Source: Acidobacteriota bacterium | Lineage (GTDB): Bacteria; Acidobacteriota; Terriglobia; UBA7540 | DNA length: 64,000 nt | Assembly: GCA_004298155.1 (NCBI GenBank) | Contig: SCRD01000023.1 | Location: forward strand, 52,792 to 116,791 | Direction of reading: 5' to 3' | In this document: one piece after another, positions 63,026 through 64,000 of the stretch | How the letters are laid out: every line of letters begins with the position of its first letter | Position numbering within the stretch: position 1 is the stretch's first letter | The notes under the pieces: model-generated | Seen by the model: the letters and a program-made list of their open reading frames with translations, nothing else | What the model was told of the DNA's origin: nothing | The model's database searches: none | Translations under genes and position numbers: made by a program

Positions 63026-64000
63026 ATGAGAGGAATACTTACTTTTGAGCAGGAACTTCGCGCGTCTCGTTTGGCTACCGGCCAAAAGAATGCGAAACGG
63101 CCCGGCCATGCTCCTGATCCGAAGGAAACCGAGCGGCCCTGGCAACGGGACATTGATCAAGTGCAAGAGACGATGCGGGAAGTTCTGCGGGCCGTTGCCA
63201 ACCTTTCCGGCGTTGAACTTCCAGGCTTGCCCGCCGATTCCCAGGGCGGCTCAGGTCCCGAGATCAGGATGGACATCAAAACCCTCAAAGATCGGTTTCG
63301 CCACGATCTTGAAGGATTTTCCATTAAGACCACCGAGGAACTGTCGAAACGCGCCAGGGAGCAGACTCGCACCGCTCTGGATGCAATGCAGAATGAAGTA
63401 GGCGGCCGGATCGATCAGGTTGCCGCGGAGTTCCGGGAAAAGCTGCAGCTCTCAGGCCAGTTGGAGAAATTGCTGGAACCCTCCCTCAAGGAAGCGACTG
63501 CCAGGCTGGAAAGCTCTTTGGTCCCGAAGGTCGAACAATTGCTTAACGAACAGGACCAGTGGGTCCAGGACAAACTGCAAGGAGTGTTAAGCTCCGCCCA
63601 GGCCCAGATAGGTTCACTGGAACAGACTGTGCAACGAAGCCGTGATTTGCAGTCGGATCTGGCAGCGAAGCTGTCAACGGACCGCACAAGTCCGATGGTT
63701 GAAGATCTGCTTGCCCGGCAGGAACAGATGGTCCAGGACAAACTGCAGGGAGCGCTAAGCTCCGTCCAGGCTCGGATAAGTTCACTGGAACAGACTGTGC
63801 AGCATAGCCGTGATTTGCAGTCGGATCTGGCAGCGAAGCTGTCAACAGAGCGGACGAGTCCGATGGTTGAAGATCTGCTTGCCCGGCAGGAACAGATGGT
63901 CCAGGACAAACTGCAGGGAGCGCTAAGCTCCGTCCAGGCTCGGATGAGTTCACTGGAACAGACTGTGCAGCATAGCCGCGATTTGCAGTCGGATCTGGCA
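63026..64000 (+). CDS. coiled-coil protein with 56-residue tandem repeats (C-terminus outside window)
   Basis: 325 codons from ATG 63026 with no stop before the right edge. No signal peptide or TM helix. The N-terminal 170 residues are helical and charged. From about residue 172 a 56-residue unit repeats: LLNEQDQWVQDKLQGVLSSA..., then twice LLARQEQMVQDKLQGALSSV..., each containing SLEQTVQHSRDLQSDLAAKL. Repeats 2 and 3 are nearly identical in DNA. Long heptad-like helices suggest a filament or tether. No known family recognised. Confidence 0.7.
   Translation, partial: MRGILTFEQELRASRLATGQKNAKRPGHAPDPKETERPWQRDIDQVQETMREVLRAVANLSGVELPGLPADSQGGSGPEIRMDIKTLKDRFRHDLEGFSIKTTEELSKRAREQTRTALDAMQNEVGGRIDQVAAEFREKLQLSGQLEKLLEPSLKEATARLESSLVPKVEQLLNEQDQWVQDKLQGVLSSAQAQIGSLEQTVQRSRDLQSDLAAKLSTDRTSPMVEDLLARQEQMVQDKLQGALSSVQARISSLEQTVQHSRDLQSDLAAKLSTERTSPMVEDLLARQEQMVQDKLQGALSSVQARMSSLEQTVQHSRDLQSDLA
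63539..64000 (+). repeat. 168-bp in-frame tandem repeat
   Basis: Units begin at 63539, 63707 and 63875 (the last cut at the edge after 126 bases). Each is 56 codons. Units 2 and 3 differ at only a couple of bases in the overlapping part (for example Ile to Met in QARI/QARM), whereas unit 1 is more diverged, implying a recent duplication of unit 2. The number of copies to the right is unknown. Confidence 0.9.

Noticed and set aside
1..64000. CRISPR arrays, integrases and insertion sequences
   Set aside because: No regularly spaced repeats apart from the coding repeat at 63539, and no transposase or recombinase motifs were seen in any frame.

Overview
This is a GC-rich bacterial chromosome segment that most resembles an Acidobacteriota (Terriglobia-like) genome. 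That is an inference from gene content, not a search: an Oar-like TonB receptor with an N-terminal carboxypeptidase-regulatory domain, several large secreted proteins of unknown role, LssY_C and DUF2141/YceI families, a Gram-negative lipid A pair (LpxD plus an LpxL-type acyltransferase), and two complete heavy-metal type RND efflux systems. No rRNA, tRNA, CRISPR array, integrase or intact insertion sequence was seen.

Layout. 1-9290: a minus-strand efflux operon read from a good sigma-70-like promoter near 9263-9290, in the order small CxxCQ protein, TolC-type OMF, membrane fusion protein, CusA/CzcA-type RND pump, a second small CxxCQ protein paralogous to the first, and a TonB-dependent receptor cut by the window edge. 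9397-11417: lipid A acylation. 11530-18611: mixed housekeeping (alpha/beta hydrolase, GNAT, NrdR, flippase-like membrane protein, LssY_C secreted protein, DHH phosphoesterase, zinc-ribbon DUF4870 protein). 18612-19547: gene-poor. 19548-22165: ECF sigma factor with translationally coupled anti-sigma factor, divergent from an ODP-like MBL-fold protein and a DinB protein. 22189-27078: acyl-CoA synthetase, then histidine degradation (a divergent urocanase and glutamate formimidoyltransferase) with a tiny FmdB zinc-ribbon gene between. 27182-29958: DtxR/MntR regulator divergent from an Nramp transporter, plus UspA. 30140-37522: aldo/keto reductase, SAM hydroxide adenosyltransferase, CNNM/CorC protein, pyrK-pyrD and two methyltransferases. 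37673-39748: a sulfatase-superfamily membrane protein interrupted by an in-frame TAG. 40054-48183: beta-barrel protein, MFS transporter, gamma-glutamyltransferase, an unrecognised 416-residue orphan, a degenerate aldo/keto reductase, a DksA/TraR zinc finger and a Crp/Fnr regulator. 49023-53342: exported proteins (kelch-like lipoprotein, large secreted protein, CAP domain protein). 53508-59626: the second RND system with its own small membrane protein. 59929-64000: small zinc-binding protein, TonB C-terminal protein, YceI, DUF2141, a strong RNA-like hairpin, and a coiled-coil protein with 168-bp tandem repeats running off the right edge.

The strongest leads are the amber stop in the sulfatase gene (clear homology continues in frame for about 118 codons), the paralogous small CxxCQ proteins bracketing the efflux operon, the palindrome exactly filling the -35/-10 spacer before the kelch-like lipoprotein, the nested hairpin at 62760-62847, the urocanase with an altered C-terminal glycine-rich motif, and the orphan at 44370-45620. 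I did not find an obvious multi-gene defence or biosynthetic system.
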